DNA from: Candidatus Equicola faecalis
Lineage (GTDB): Bacteria > Bacteroidota > Bacteroidia > Bacteroidales > Bacteroidaceae
Direction of reading: 5' to 3'
Length of the DNA stretch: 64,000 nt
Assembly: GCA_018065185.1 (NCBI GenBank)
Contig: JAGHTU010000046.1
Span: 1 to 64,000, forward strand
Shown piece after piece: positions 20,543-31,406 of the stretch (positions within the stretch are counted from its first letter, which is position 1; each line of letters opens with the position of its first letter). Made by a program: the position numbers and the translations under genes. The notes under the pieces are model-generated. The model made no database searches. It was not told the DNA's origin and saw only the letters and a program-made list of their open reading frames with translations.

Positions 20543-21489
20543 ACATTCCTACTATATGTATTTTCCACAGCATTCTCAATATTATCAGGCAGATTGCAGA
20601 AGAAATCGATACCTGTCTTCTGTTCCAGTTCAGCGACAGAAATGGCATAACGGCTGAGGTCGCCTGATGGCTGTCCGTCCTTATGTTCCACCCAGAAAGC
20701 CATCGCCTTATAACCGTAATTATTCTCTGCCCCCGTCTTATTATTCTTACAGAGCACAGCCATGTAATAATATTTCGGCACGATGAGTTTCCCACTGATA
20801 CGCTTCAAAATCTGTGCCTCAGCATCTATGGTTCCGCCCTTGACCACATACAAGGTGTCAGCAAATTTATTTCCGCCCGATTGGAATTTAGCCCATGCGC
20901 GTAACAGATTTTCCATATTTCCCCACACGCCACAATTGAAATTGTTGGACATAGGTTGCATGTTCGTAAGATAGAAAGTCTGATAATTTGCCGAATTAGA
21001 ATATAGCCGATCAGCCGACGGCACTACATGCCCATGGTCAAAACCGGAGCCCCAGAAATAGTCTTGAGTCCAATAATATTCCTCCGACATATCTTCATCC
21101 ATCGGGTATTGCGGATTTCCACTATAACGCGTACCATTTCCAGCGATATTTGAGTTAGAATTCGAGAAATGATACATGGTATAGGCACTCCAGCGTTGAG
21201 ACTTCTTCTGCATATCCCATTCCGTCACAAAGTTCACACCAATACCGGTAGCCCTATGAATGATAAAGAAATTGTTGTTTCCTTTAAGTTTCGGCACTTC
21301 CATCCGTTGCGCCACATTCAATGCATCTGCATAAGAGAGTGATGATGTATATACTTCTGTGACTGACCTGTTAGCGTTTACATTGGAAGAACGTGAAGAC
21401 CCACCACCAGTTCCACCTTCATCATCACCACATGACACAAATACAAGCGCAAAGAGGGAAACAATAAGAAAACTATATTTTATCTTCAT
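20530..21489 (-). CDS. Secreted/lipoprotein DNA/RNA non-specific endonuclease (NUC1 family)
   Basis: Lipobox FVSC; GFDHGHVVPSADR ... YLTNMQPMSNNFNCGVWGNMENLLR. Confidence 0.85.
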   Translation of the reverse strand: MKIKYSFLIVSLFALVFVSCGDDEGGTGGGSSRSSNVNANRSVTEVYTSSLSYADALNVAQRMEVPKLKGNNNFFIIHRATGIGVNFVTEWDMQKKSQRWSAYTMYHFSNSNSNIAGNGTRYSGNPQYPMDEDMSEEYYWTQDYFWGSGFDHGHVVPSADRLYSNSANYQTFYLTNMQPMSNNFNCGVWGNMENLLRAWAKFQSGGNKFADTLYVVKGGTIDAEAQILKRISGKLIVPKYYYMAVLCKNNKTGAENNYGYKAMAFWVEHKDGQPSGDLSRYAISVAELEQKTGIDFFCNLPDNIENAVENTYSRNVWNW

Positions 21490-21678
21490 AAGAACGACTC
21501 ATTTCTATATTTTGCAAAATTAGTGTAAGGTGGGAGCAATACAAAATAAAAAAGGACTTTTTAGAATTACATATAAAGTTATTGCTGTCCGGTAAACCTT
21601 TTTTGAGTTGATGAATAATAAATGCTGTGCGTTACGAAAATAAAAAAGAGGAAGATGAAACTTCCTCAATCCTTTTTG

Positions 21679-21764
21679 TGCCGCGAGCGGGACTCGAACC
21701 CGCACAGCCATCACTGGCCAAGGGATTTTAAGTCCCTCGTGTCTACCAATTCCACCATCGCGGC
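21679..21764 (-). tRNA. tRNA-Leu (UAA)
   Basis: GCCGCGATGGTGGAATTGGTAGACACGAGGGACTTAAAATCCCTTGG...GGGTTCGAGTCCCGCTCGCGGCA; anticodon TAA, long variable arm. Confidence 0.95.
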
Positions 21765-21780
21765 AGCCTTTAGACGGTCA

Positions 21781-21812
21781 CAAAGGTATAAAGATTTTTG
21801 AAAACGTACAAA
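21781..21812 (-). promoter_or_regulatory. Bacteroidetes promoter for tRNA-Leu: TTTG-N20-TACCTTTG
   Basis: Plus strand caaaggta (21781-21788) and caaa (21809-21812). Confidence 0.6.
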
Positions 21813-21849
21813 AGCACTATTGTAAAAAATAAACAGTTACCTTTTATTT

Positions 21850-24000
21850 TTATCTTTCATGATGTGTAATGATGCCATTGCAAATCTCTGCCTCAACGAT
21901 GCGACCATCGGTGGCGTGCAGACGGAAACGGCAGTTCCACTCTTTCGGCCATGCTGGGAACAACATCAGTTCACCGTCAGGAGTCTCCTGCAACAGCATT
22001 TCCTGAATGCCTATCATACCCGCACCACCACGGTTAATGTCAGGTGCCCAATCGAAACCGCGGTCGAAGAAAGCAGGAAAGCGGAATGGTCCGTTGGCCA
22101 TCTTTTCGCGGTTTAGTCGCATTGCCTCATCGGTAAGACCGAGACAGGCTGCCCATATATTGTCCTGTTTCCAACCCTTTGAAGAATGCATGGCTATGGC
22201 ATGGAGATCTTTCAGATAGGTATTGCGTGCTATATCAAGGTGTGGTCGCCCCAAGCCATAGATGCGCCAAGGAAAAACGGGATAGAGTTGCGGTGTCTCC
22301 GAGTTCTGTATCCTGTCCCAACAGATGGCGGGTGCTATGCATGTGTCGCCAGTAATGGTATGTAGCGGTATATCGGGGATGCGTGACAGCATACCCGTAG
22401 TGTCGCGCCCCCATGTGGTGAGGACGGTACGCAGAGCAGCAATGGTGGAAGACGGGTTATAAGCCATCTTGTATGTCTCACAGCCGGAGGCAGGGAATAG
22501 TGTCAGTTTGCCGTCGGAGTTGAGTGCTTTCGTACCACGTTGTAGAGCCAAGTAGCGATAATGCTCATCAAAGAAACGTAACGATTGCGAGATAAGTTCC
22601 TCGTATGGTGTAATGTCAAGCCCTTCATATTGATGCGCAAGGAGTATCATTTGGCAGAATTCAAGACTGGTGTCCCACAGATATTCCAGCCATGCGTTGC
22701 GTTCCGTACCGTAATCCATACCCTCTCGATGTTTGCCGTATTCGGCAGGATTAGGAAGACCGAAATTTTCTATCTGTTCGGTGAACGATGCTCCACCGTG
22801 TCCCCAGTAGTGTCTGGTGCGTGCTACGGCGTTTGGCAGCATACGGAGGTATGTGTCAAACTGTGAACGCATCATATCCACATCGCCACTTTTAAGCATT
22901 GGCCAATAGACGAGACGCTGGTTTTGTGCCGTCATCGTGCCACCACCCCACATGCGGAAGTCAGGCGTGAACGTCTTGGTGCTATCCACATATTGTGGAT
23001 CGAATGTAAAGAGCGAACCATTGAACTTAGACGGCCACTGTCCATAAGCATTACACCCAAGAATATAACGGAACAGTTCGTAGTTGCGTATCATTTCTCG
23101 TGCCTCGGCATGATCGGTTTCTATCCAACTGCGTTGCCAGAACGCATGCCACCATTGGGCACTGCGTCTGCGGGAGATAGGAGCACTAACGGATGGCGTA
23201 GATTCCTCCCGTAAATCAATAGTCACAACGGAAGTGCGCAGTGCATCGTTGCGGTAGTTCCACGCCCTATAGTCAGTTGAGGCATACTGTCCGTTAGATG
23301 TGGAAAGAAAGCGGAATCCAGGCATAGTTATCTTCCCACCCCAGCGCAGGAAGCCAATAGGGTCGTATAATTGGGCTTTTATGGCAGAGAGACGCTCATA
23401 ATCCACCGTGAAATCGAACACCGTCTCCTTACGATTCTGATGATGGAACGTTAGATTGTCAGCATTCGGCACGATAGAGTCAGCAAACGTATATGTGGAC
23501 TTTGGGAGCAACCATTTCCACGAACATTGCTGAACCTCATTTTTGGTAATCTGACGGTCGCGGTAACGCCAACTCTCAAACGACAGTACTGCCTTTGTCC
23601 TCTTTGCTGTACGGATGTCCATGAACACCACTGGCGAGAACACGTCTGCCCAGAGTTTCACCTCTGCACCTTTGCCCTTTATATATACAGCTCCATCATC
23701 GAGGCACAACCGCTGTGAGAAATCTTCCGCAAAAGGATTGCCGTCAATATGAAGACGTATGCGTCCTGCTTTCAGGAGGGTATTGTTCTCATCGAAGAAC
23801 CCACTGCGTGAGATATAAAACAGCACATCACCGTTCTCAACCCACACATTCATACCGACATCACAACCGCCACACGGCATGGATTCAGAGGAGTTATGGC
23901 TCTGTGAGGTCCATACATAATCTACAGGATAATAGTCTTTCGCAAGAGATCCGAAAAAAACAATAGCCGAAAGAAAGACAAAAAGCAGACGTTTCATCAC
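21850..24000 (-). CDS. Secreted glycosidase-like protein (DUF5703 / six-hairpin, GH95-like fold)
   Basis: Signal peptide; YPVDYVWTSQSHNSSESMPCGGCDVGMNVWVENGDVLFYISRSG; C-terminal FPAWPKEW. Confidence 0.65.
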   Translation of the reverse strand: MMKRLLFVFLSAIVFFGSLAKDYYPVDYVWTSQSHNSSESMPCGGCDVGMNVWVENGDVLFYISRSGFFDENNTLLKAGRIRLHIDGNPFAEDFSQRLCLDDGAVYIKGKGAEVKLWADVFSPVVFMDIRTAKRTKAVLSFESWRYRDRQITKNEVQQCSWKWLLPKSTYTFADSIVPNADNLTFHHQNRKETVFDFTVDYERLSAIKAQLYDPIGFLRWGGKITMPGFRFLSTSNGQYASTDYRAWNYRNDALRTSVVTIDLREESTPSVSAPISRRRSAQWWHAFWQRSWIETDHAEAREMIRNYELFRYILGCNAYGQWPSKFNGSLFTFDPQYVDSTKTFTPDFRMWGGGTMTAQNQRLVYWPMLKSGDVDMMRSQFDTYLRMLPNAVARTRHYWGHGGASFTEQIENFGLPNPAEYGKHREGMDYGTERNAWLEYLWDTSLEFCQMILLAHQYEGLDITPYEELISQSLRFFDEHYRYLALQRGTKALNSDGKLTLFPASGCETYKMAYNPSSTIAALRTVLTTWGRDTTGMLSRIPDIPLHTITGDTCIAPAICWDRIQNSETPQLYPVFPWRIYGLGRPHLDIARNTYLKDLHAIAMHSSKGWKQDNIWAACLGLTDEAMRLNREKMANGPFRFPAFFDRGFDWAPDINRGGAGMIGIQEMLLQETPDGELMLFPAWPKEWNCRFRLHATDGRIVEAEICNGIITHHER

Positions 24001-24012
24001 GTTGTGAGTGAT

Positions 24013-25452
24013 TTACCAATTATCTGTACGGAACGAGCTCACAGGAAGGTCTTCGCAGAACAGATCGCCCTGTACCCAGTTTTTGAAGGCATAACGCACG
24101 GCAACAGGTTTCTTCACTTTATCACTTTTTACCATCACCTTGCTACGTTGCAGCCATGCGTGTGCAGGATGGAAGACGCGGTCTTCACCAGCCACCTCAA
24201 AATTGCCTGACGAGGTGTTACCCCTGAAATTCACCCACATCTTGTCACGGTCGAAACCGATGACAATGGTATCGTTCTTTATCTCTATGCCACTCACACG
24301 CGGACTTTCAGCCACCACTCCCTTCACTCCATACGTCTTGACAAGAGCCAGTCGTGCCAATCGCTCACCTGCGGTGCGTTTCTGTCGTGGATGTATGCAG
24401 TCACGCATACCGGCATCAAGAAGGACTGCCATACCGGAGTTTGGTATCATAGTTTCTGCCATGTATTGCTGTTCGCGCAGGAATGCCGAATTGACGGAAT
24501 CTTTCCCATTTGGTGTTATGATTTTATATTCGAATGGTGCAATCTGTGTGTAATAAAACGGAAACTCGCCTATGTTCCATTCCTTTCTCCATCCCTTCAC
24601 GAGAGTGGAGAGCATATCTGCATAGGAAGAAGCACGATTGCAGTTGTCTTCTCCCTGATACCATATCGCTCCTTTCATTCCTATCCCGATGAGCGGATGC
24701 AGTTGGGCGTTATACAGGGCTGACGACACGCGGTTTTTATCCTTCATCCTGCTGTATTCTTCTTCTGTCTGCGGGACTTTCGACTTTGGATATGCTTTCA
24801 CCCATTCCTCGTTTATCCATTCGGAATTCATCCATGCCTCGCAGGCACTACCGCCATAGGAAGTGGAGATGAGCCCCACTGGCACATGAAGGATCTCGTT
24901 CAGCAAACGACCAAAATAATATGCTGTGGCACTGAACTCGCGTATGCTCTCAGGTTGGGCTTCACTCCAAGTGCCTGTCACATCATCCAAAGGTCGGAAA
25001 CTGCCACCACGTTTAACGGTGAAAAGACGCAGTTGCGGATTCGTTCCATGCAGGGCATCATCGTTGGCATTATCTATGGACTGTCCCGGATAACCTTTCA
25101 TCGGTATTTCCATGTTGCTTTGCCCAGCACAAAGCCAGACTTCGCCCACCATTACATTTTCCAGCACCAGTTCTTCACCGTCGCTGATACTGATATTGTA
25201 AGGACCTCCTGCCACAGGTGTTGGGATGGATGTTTTCCAATGACCGTCCTTATCAGTTGTGGTGACGCACTTCGTCTTCTGCCACGGCAGACATATCACC
25301 ACCTTTGTATTTTCCTTTGCCGTTCCCCACAGGCGACATTCCGTCTGTTGTTGCAGCACCATATTACTGCTGAAAAAACGAGGCATCTCTACACGTGCAT
25401 AACCCATGACACACATGGTCGCACAAAAAGAAATAAATAGTAATCTTTTCAT
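24013..25452 (-). CDS. Sialate O-acetylesterase-like SGNH carbohydrate esterase
   Basis: MVLQQQTECRLWG; VWLCAGQSNMEIPM; IGMKGAIWYQGEDN. Confidence 0.88.
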   Translation of the reverse strand: MKRLLFISFCATMCVMGYARVEMPRFFSSNMVLQQQTECRLWGTAKENTKVVICLPWQKTKCVTTTDKDGHWKTSIPTPVAGGPYNISISDGEELVLENVMVGEVWLCAGQSNMEIPMKGYPGQSIDNANDDALHGTNPQLRLFTVKRGGSFRPLDDVTGTWSEAQPESIREFSATAYYFGRLLNEILHVPVGLISTSYGGSACEAWMNSEWINEEWVKAYPKSKVPQTEEEYSRMKDKNRVSSALYNAQLHPLIGIGMKGAIWYQGEDNCNRASSYADMLSTLVKGWRKEWNIGEFPFYYTQIAPFEYKIITPNGKDSVNSAFLREQQYMAETMIPNSGMAVLLDAGMRDCIHPRQKRTAGERLARLALVKTYGVKGVVAESPRVSGIEIKNDTIVIGFDRDKMWVNFRGNTSSGNFEVAGEDRVFHPAHAWLQRSKVMVKSDKVKKPVAVRYAFKNWVQGDLFCEDLPVSSFRTDNW

Positions 25453-25465
25453 TTTAATATAGTTT

Positions 25466-28400
25466 TCAGTTATTCATAAACATTATTCTTACAGGTCCGA
25501 GCAGTCCTGCCGGTATAGGTTCTTTACTCTGCCGACGATACTTGCCGTTTGTCCAGATGCCTGAGAACGGCGGTGTGCCAAGGTCGTTGCCTAACAACGC
25601 ATTCGCCCATGTGTTCACCACTTCTATCCGCACCTCGTTCCGCCCTTTCTTCAGGGCATGCGTGATGTCGGCTTCGTATGGTGCTGTCCATACCGTACCG
25701 CACTTTTCACCATTTACGGTGACGGAAGCAATATCGCACACTTTGCCGAGACTTATTACCGTAGGACGTATTTCGCTAGAATAGTTAAATGTGGTGGTAT
25801 ATACAACATGACCAGAATAGTACTTCTGTGAAGGCGATATCTGACGGCTCCAGTCGAACAACGTATCTGTTATAAGCCTTTCTCCTGTCTTTTCAAATTC
25901 CACATTCCATCTGCCAAATGTCGTCATGCTCTCTTCACGATGTGGGAGATATGGTTCGGCATCCAGTTCCTCATCGCGGATGATGAAGATCACTGACTCA
26001 TAAGGTGCGAGCGTAAGACTGTCCGGGCAGATGAATCCACGATTTAGCGTCGGATACATCAAGTAAGTATAATTACGCTTTGCACGGAAATGTGGGGAAA
26101 AAGTTACCTCATGGTCAGTCAGGTTGCATACGAAATAGTTGTCTTCTCCCTCTTCGGTGCGATGATAATAGTCCAATCCCTCTGGCAGTTCTGCATCACG
26201 CATTATTCCTATCGCAGAGAGGTCAGCTTCTGTCCAAGATCTGTCAATCACTTTCAGTCCCTGTGCTTTCAATCTCTTAATCTCTATATCAATGTTGTGG
26301 ATACCATCAGGATTGAGTTTGTGTGGCTGAGGGATTATAAGAGCTTTGTAACGCATGCCATAGGCTGTAACGAGTTCACCATTCTCCACTTTCGCATTTT
26401 TGAGTGCATCGTGATTGAAAGAATCATATTTATATCCGTGCAGAGGATTGGTAAACATATCTGCCTTTGTCTGGTTGCGAGTATGGTTGACACCCACTGG
26501 CGATACTTCCATCGGTTGCCCTGCGTTTAATAGACGTTCACGCTCACGACAGACATTATCTGCCCCGAAAAGTCCAGGCAGGGATTCTATTAGACGCTCT
26601 GGCAATAGACTGCGACGCGGATACTCATCTCCACTATATACTGCTAAATCCACCACTGGCGAACCGCTCTGCAACCGCCCCTGACACAAGTAGATATAAT
26701 TACAGAAACTCTGCATTTCTCTCCACCATGTATTATCACGCTGGAAGAATGTACCTATTCCGTCAAGTGTCATCCCCGGCTGACGATCCATATATGGGTT
26801 GTGTGTGTTGACATGAAAGACAATGCTATTGATGCCGGTTGTATAGGCACGGTCAAGCAGTGGTTTGAGTAGGGCAGGTGTCTCATCCCATGTGCCACGC
26901 ACCTCCGTAAAGCCTTCTGCCTGAATAATGTTCTTACCGTAAACATGCCCACCGCTCACGGCATCAAGCATATCGTTTGGTTTGTCATGAGTAGGGGAGT
27001 TGAGCCAGAACTCACCCATCGGGAAATCTGCATAGCGATAGTGCATCATGCCGTCGCTCACCATTGTCGGTGCTACACATTCTGCCGACAATTGGCAACC
27101 GAAGTTTTTTGCCTGCTTGCTCACCTCATCAAAAAACACCTCACAGATGAGTTCTGATATCGTTGCTCTCACATCACGCAGTATTCTGTCGGACTCCTTA
27201 ATCGTATTCATAGGTATGCCGGCAAAGAGCGGGAGATAAGGTAGAATGTCGTAACCTCTTCTCTTTTGGAATTCTTCACGGAAAGCATCGCCCCAGTTCT
27301 GTGAACCGCACTCCCAACTGTCAACATGCAGACGGCGTAACACGCGCTGTGCCACTTTTTTCGGTGCATGGTTGTATATCTGTACAAACCAATTCGTAAC
27401 CTGTTTCTGTATAGCATGACGTGAGAACTTATCACATTCATATCCCCGTCCGCCACCACCAGTAGCATTCACATGTCCTGTTGAGGCGTGCCCCATGCGC
27501 AATATGTGCCAACGACCCTTTGGCAGACGACTTGTCAGGAAGCCATTATTAAAATCTTGTGTAATATTTATTATCTCATCTGCACGATAGCAATCATCAT
27601 TTGCAAAATCAACACTCTGCGACACTCTCCACACGGCTCCTGACTTCCCCTCATAACCATCAATAGTCGGTTCGGACGAAAGTATGAGTCGTGCCACTTT
27701 AAGTGTTGGTTTCCATTTTGCAGCATCCATATCTTCTGAACCCGGATCACTGCCCTCCGGTGTCCAACAGAATTTGAAATAGCGTGCCTTTGTTGCAGGT
27801 ATGCTGTATGTGGCATATTCATCGGTGTTTTGCCATCCTTGTCGGGCTGGTTCAATCTTGCGCACAAATGTATAGTCTTTACCATTTTGTGAAGCATAGA
27901 CATTCCAACGATGTGCCTGATAGTTGTTGCCCCCCGTTATTACTTTCACGCTACGTAGGGTGTAAGGTTTCTTATATGAGAAGACAATCTCCGCAGGCTC
28001 TTTTGCTGAGAAAGGAAACGCAACCGATGCTTTTGGTTGGCGTGCATCAGCATACCGTGCCGGAAAAGCGAAAACGGCAATATCCTTATAATACTGTCCA
28101 TAATGCTTTGGCTCTGCAATTTGCAGACCTTCGATGCAAGACGCATCAACGATGGTATCGCTCCACACCACTTTTTGCATTGACTCCTGTTCCGTTATCC
28201 ATGGTCCACCTGCAAGTGCAAACCCATCACACAGATGTATGCCCATCTGCAGACCGAGGCTGTCGGCAGTACGATAGACGGTGTCTATATGTTTCCACCA
28301 TTGCGGACTCAATTGGTCGGCTGTGCCATTGTATTGCTGCCCCATCTTCGAGTCCTTGATAGGCATGAGATAAAAACCGCCTATGCCGACATCTTTCATC

Positions 28401-28555
28401 GCCTGCAAGTCGGCACGTATGCCATCACTGCTTACAGCCCCATACATCCAGTACCAGAATGTCCAGGGCTTCTCCATGCCGTAGGATGTGAAGCACCATG
28501 TGCTTTGAGCACATAGCAACGCAAGCAACATCAAGAGAGGAAAGCGTCTTTTCAT
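25466..28555 (-). CDS. GH106-like alpha-L-rhamnosidase family glycoside hydrolase
   Basis: PWTFWYWMYGAVSSDGIRADLQAMKDVGIGGFYLMPI; HLCDGFALAGGPWI. Confidence 0.8.
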   Translation of the reverse strand: MKRRFPLLMLLALLCAQSTWCFTSYGMEKPWTFWYWMYGAVSSDGIRADLQAMKDVGIGGFYLMPIKDSKMGQQYNGTADQLSPQWWKHIDTVYRTADSLGLQMGIHLCDGFALAGGPWITEQESMQKVVWSDTIVDASCIEGLQIAEPKHYGQYYKDIAVFAFPARYADARQPKASVAFPFSAKEPAEIVFSYKKPYTLRSVKVITGGNNYQAHRWNVYASQNGKDYTFVRKIEPARQGWQNTDEYATYSIPATKARYFKFCWTPEGSDPGSEDMDAAKWKPTLKVARLILSSEPTIDGYEGKSGAVWRVSQSVDFANDDCYRADEIINITQDFNNGFLTSRLPKGRWHILRMGHASTGHVNATGGGGRGYECDKFSRHAIQKQVTNWFVQIYNHAPKKVAQRVLRRLHVDSWECGSQNWGDAFREEFQKRRGYDILPYLPLFAGIPMNTIKESDRILRDVRATISELICEVFFDEVSKQAKNFGCQLSAECVAPTMVSDGMMHYRYADFPMGEFWLNSPTHDKPNDMLDAVSGGHVYGKNIIQAEGFTEVRGTWDETPALLKPLLDRAYTTGINSIVFHVNTHNPYMDRQPGMTLDGIGTFFQRDNTWWREMQSFCNYIYLCQGRLQSGSPVVDLAVYSGDEYPRRSLLPERLIESLPGLFGADNVCRERERLLNAGQPMEVSPVGVNHTRNQTKADMFTNPLHGYKYDSFNHDALKNAKVENGELVTAYGMRYKALIIPQPHKLNPDGIHNIDIEIKRLKAQGLKVIDRSWTEADLSAIGIMRDAELPEGLDYYHRTEEGEDNYFVCNLTDHEVTFSPHFRAKRNYTYLMYPTLNRGFICPDSLTLAPYESVIFIIRDEELDAEPYLPHREESMTTFGRWNVEFEKTGERLITDTLFDWSRQISPSQKYYSGHVVYTTTFNYSSEIRPTVISLGKVCDIASVTVNGEKCGTVWTAPYEADITHALKKGRNEVRIEVVNTWANALLGNDLGTPPFSGIWTNGKYRRQSKEPIPAGLLGPVRIMFMNN

Positions 28556-31347
28556 TCGAATTTCAGAATTATACTGCCTTGGAATGTTTCATTTTTTGCC
28601 CAATAAGGCTGAGCAGAAGGACCATTAAGGTCGGTGCAGTTCACTTTGTTTCTTACGGCAGGTATGACCTTTAGAAAACTTATTCCTGTTTCAGGCAGGG
28701 TGTAGAGGATATGGTCGCGCCCATCGCGCGGAGAATAAACGCCAATGTAGTCGGCATTATTGAGATTGTGGATGCTGATAGTACCTTCCGCTGTAGTGAG
28801 ACGCATGAAGTCTGTTCCACTGAAATAACCTTTGAATTCCGGGTATTGGAATGATTCTCCAGGTATAGGGTCGTTATATGCTGTCTGCCATTGTCCGTAC
28901 TGTGGTCCTTGTAGGCGATTCTGCCACACGCGGTAAGGACCATTCCCGAGCCAACTCTTGCTTATCATCTTTGTCTCAGGATAATCAAACTGCACACCCA
29001 TCAAATCTACCACACCACCGAAATTATAGACAAAGTCAAGTTTCACTTCGCCGTCATCACCAAATGTCCACACTGCATGGTCAAGACATCCAAGACGATA
29101 GTTTGCTATGAGAGTGTTACCTTCAACTTTGAAACCATCAAACTTGCCAAGGTCGGCATATTCCACATACTGTGTCTTTTTCTTTTCAGCTTCTTTGTCG
29201 TCATGATTGTAGAATTGATCCATACTCCTGTCGGCACGCTTTGCTGCGATAAAACGCGGACCATTGCCAAATGAGATGGTCTTTCCATTGATAGATACAT
29301 TTTGAAGTCTGCCATCAGCCTTGCTGAAAGTATAAATCTTTCCGCAACAGTTGACAATAAAGGATGTTGCATCTTCTTTCACCTCACAGACACCATTATC
29401 CACCTTTTTTGTTTGTGCATCCCTTGTGCGCCAACTCCATGTAAATATTTCCTTATCATAAGCATCGGTGACTGTCAATGAAAGTGCATCGGCATGTGGC
29501 TCTTGTGGCATATTCAAGTTGACACCCTTTGTGCCTGCCTGAGCATCCGGTGAAGGCAAAATACCAGACTTTATCGTGCGCAGAACATCATCTCTGTCTC
29601 GTTTGAGATATTTGTATGTGAAACGGCAGGTGTTTAGGTTCAAGAAATCATAATTATTATCCACCATCACCTGACCATCCTTGAAAGTACACTGCACAGG
29701 ACTCCATACCTCTTTTATTGTATAGTAAGAACCTTCTTTTTCAAAGTGCGGACCTACGATTCCGTCTGCGCCATAGTTTCCTACGTTATCAATGAAGCCG
29801 TCCATATCCACGCGCTTTACTCCTTCGTCAGCCAAAGCCCAAAGGAAACCACCGGCACAACGTGGATTTGCCATCATCATATCCCAATAATCTTTAAGTC
29901 CCGCTCCATGACCACCGTCATATAACCCATGTAGGAACTCTGTCGGCATGAATATCTCCGATTGACGCATATATTCTTGTGTCTCACCCCATGAGCGATA
30001 ATGTTTCGTCTCGAAACCATTGCGGTTTGCCCATGGATAGATGACCACACGCTTCTGTATGTCCCAACGAGCAAACTCTGGTTCGAGTTCATAGTTGAAT
30101 CCTCCTTCATTGCCATTACTCCAAAAGATGATTGACGGATGGTTGACATCGCGTGTCACCATTTCCTTTACTAGTTTCTGCCCCACGATGGTCTGATGTG
30201 CCCAGTGCCAACCGCTGAGTTCACACTCCACATACAGACCCAGCGAGTCGCAAGCTTCTAGAAATTCCGGGTCAGCAGGATAATGACTCAATCGCACAGC
30301 ATTCATATTCATACTCTTTATGAGTGCAACATCCTCAATGTTCTTCTGTTTTGACAGTGTGCGACCGCTCTCTGGACGGAAACTATGTCTATTCACACCT
30401 TTGAATATGATTTTCTTCCCATTGATATAGACACCGTCTGACGTGCGGTATTCTATCGTGCGGAAACCAAACATCTCTTTTTCCTTATGCACTATCTTCC
30501 CCTTGCCGTCCAAGAGAGTGAAGATTGCCGTATAGAGGTTTGGTGTTTCAGCTGTCCATAGGTCAGGGCTGTTGACCATGAAATCTATCTTTGCCATGTC
30601 GGTGGAACGTTTCGGTGTCACGTTGCTTGCCACCACCCTGCCTTTTCCATTGATTATTTCAGTCTTCACGCTTGCCCCATCAATGGCGCGGTTGAAGAAA
30701 CAGTCACAAACGAAACGTCCGTCCATGCCTGCATTTATCGCCACGCGCTCAATGTTCATTGATGGCTTGGAAATAATGAATACAGGACGTATGATGCCAC
30801 CAAAATTCCAATAATCGGCACGTCGCTCAGCCATATTTACCTGCGTATTCTCACTTTCTTTGCTCACCGTGACGCTTAGATGGTTTTTCTTCTTTCCGAA
30901 GAACACGCGGTCGCTCACGTCATATTGAAAACGGTAGAAACCGCCCTGATGCTTTGAACCTGCCTTACGACCATTGATTTCGACATACGCATCGGTCATT
31001 GCTGCCTCAAAGACAAGCATGATCTGCCGTCCTGTCCACTCCTGTGGCAGTGTAAAGTCATACTTATATTCTCCCGTCTCGGAAGCGATGCCCTCAGGCG
31101 TAGGCTTGCCATAGAATTTCATGCCATATTGGAATGTACCGAATCCCTGTGTCTCCCAACATGATGGTACACCTATCGTTGTCCATTTCCCGGCGTTCAT
31201 CCCGTCTGAGCAACGAAACTGCCATTGCACCATATCATCACATCCTCGCCCACTGAGATATTGGCGATGGGTATCGGTATCATTTGCTGCTGTGGCACAA
31301 ACAACGAATACACACGTCAAAACCAAGAAAACAAGTGTCTTTTTCAT
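28552..31347 (-). CDS. GH2 beta-galactosidase-like glycoside hydrolase
   Basis: FKGVNRHSFRPESGRTLS; FWSNGNEGGFNYE; GH2 jelly-roll and small-chain-like C-terminus. Confidence 0.85.
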   Translation of the reverse strand: MKKTLVFLVLTCVFVVCATAANDTDTHRQYLSGRGCDDMVQWQFRCSDGMNAGKWTTIGVPSCWETQGFGTFQYGMKFYGKPTPEGIASETGEYKYDFTLPQEWTGRQIMLVFEAAMTDAYVEINGRKAGSKHQGGFYRFQYDVSDRVFFGKKKNHLSVTVSKESENTQVNMAERRADYWNFGGIIRPVFIISKPSMNIERVAINAGMDGRFVCDCFFNRAIDGASVKTEIINGKGRVVASNVTPKRSTDMAKIDFMVNSPDLWTAETPNLYTAIFTLLDGKGKIVHKEKEMFGFRTIEYRTSDGVYINGKKIIFKGVNRHSFRPESGRTLSKQKNIEDVALIKSMNMNAVRLSHYPADPEFLEACDSLGLYVECELSGWHWAHQTIVGQKLVKEMVTRDVNHPSIIFWSNGNEGGFNYELEPEFARWDIQKRVVIYPWANRNGFETKHYRSWGETQEYMRQSEIFMPTEFLHGLYDGGHGAGLKDYWDMMMANPRCAGGFLWALADEGVKRVDMDGFIDNVGNYGADGIVGPHFEKEGSYYTIKEVWSPVQCTFKDGQVMVDNNYDFLNLNTCRFTYKYLKRDRDDVLRTIKSGILPSPDAQAGTKGVNLNMPQEPHADALSLTVTDAYDKEIFTWSWRTRDAQTKKVDNGVCEVKEDATSFIVNCCGKIYTFSKADGRLQNVSINGKTISFGNGPRFIAAKRADRSMDQFYNHDDKEAEKKKTQYVEYADLGKFDGFKVEGNTLIANYRLGCLDHAVWTFGDDGEVKLDFVYNFGGVVDLMGVQFDYPETKMISKSWLGNGPYRVWQNRLQGPQYGQWQTAYNDPIPGESFQYPEFKGYFSGTDFMRLTTAEGTISIHNLNNADYIGVYSPRDGRDHILYTLPETGISFLKVIPAVRNKVNCTDLNGPSAQPYWAKNETFQGSIILKFE

Positions 31348-31406
31348 TATTATTTAGTTGTTATATTTTATAAAAATATGATTTACCAAATTAGCCCGAG
31401 TTGAAC

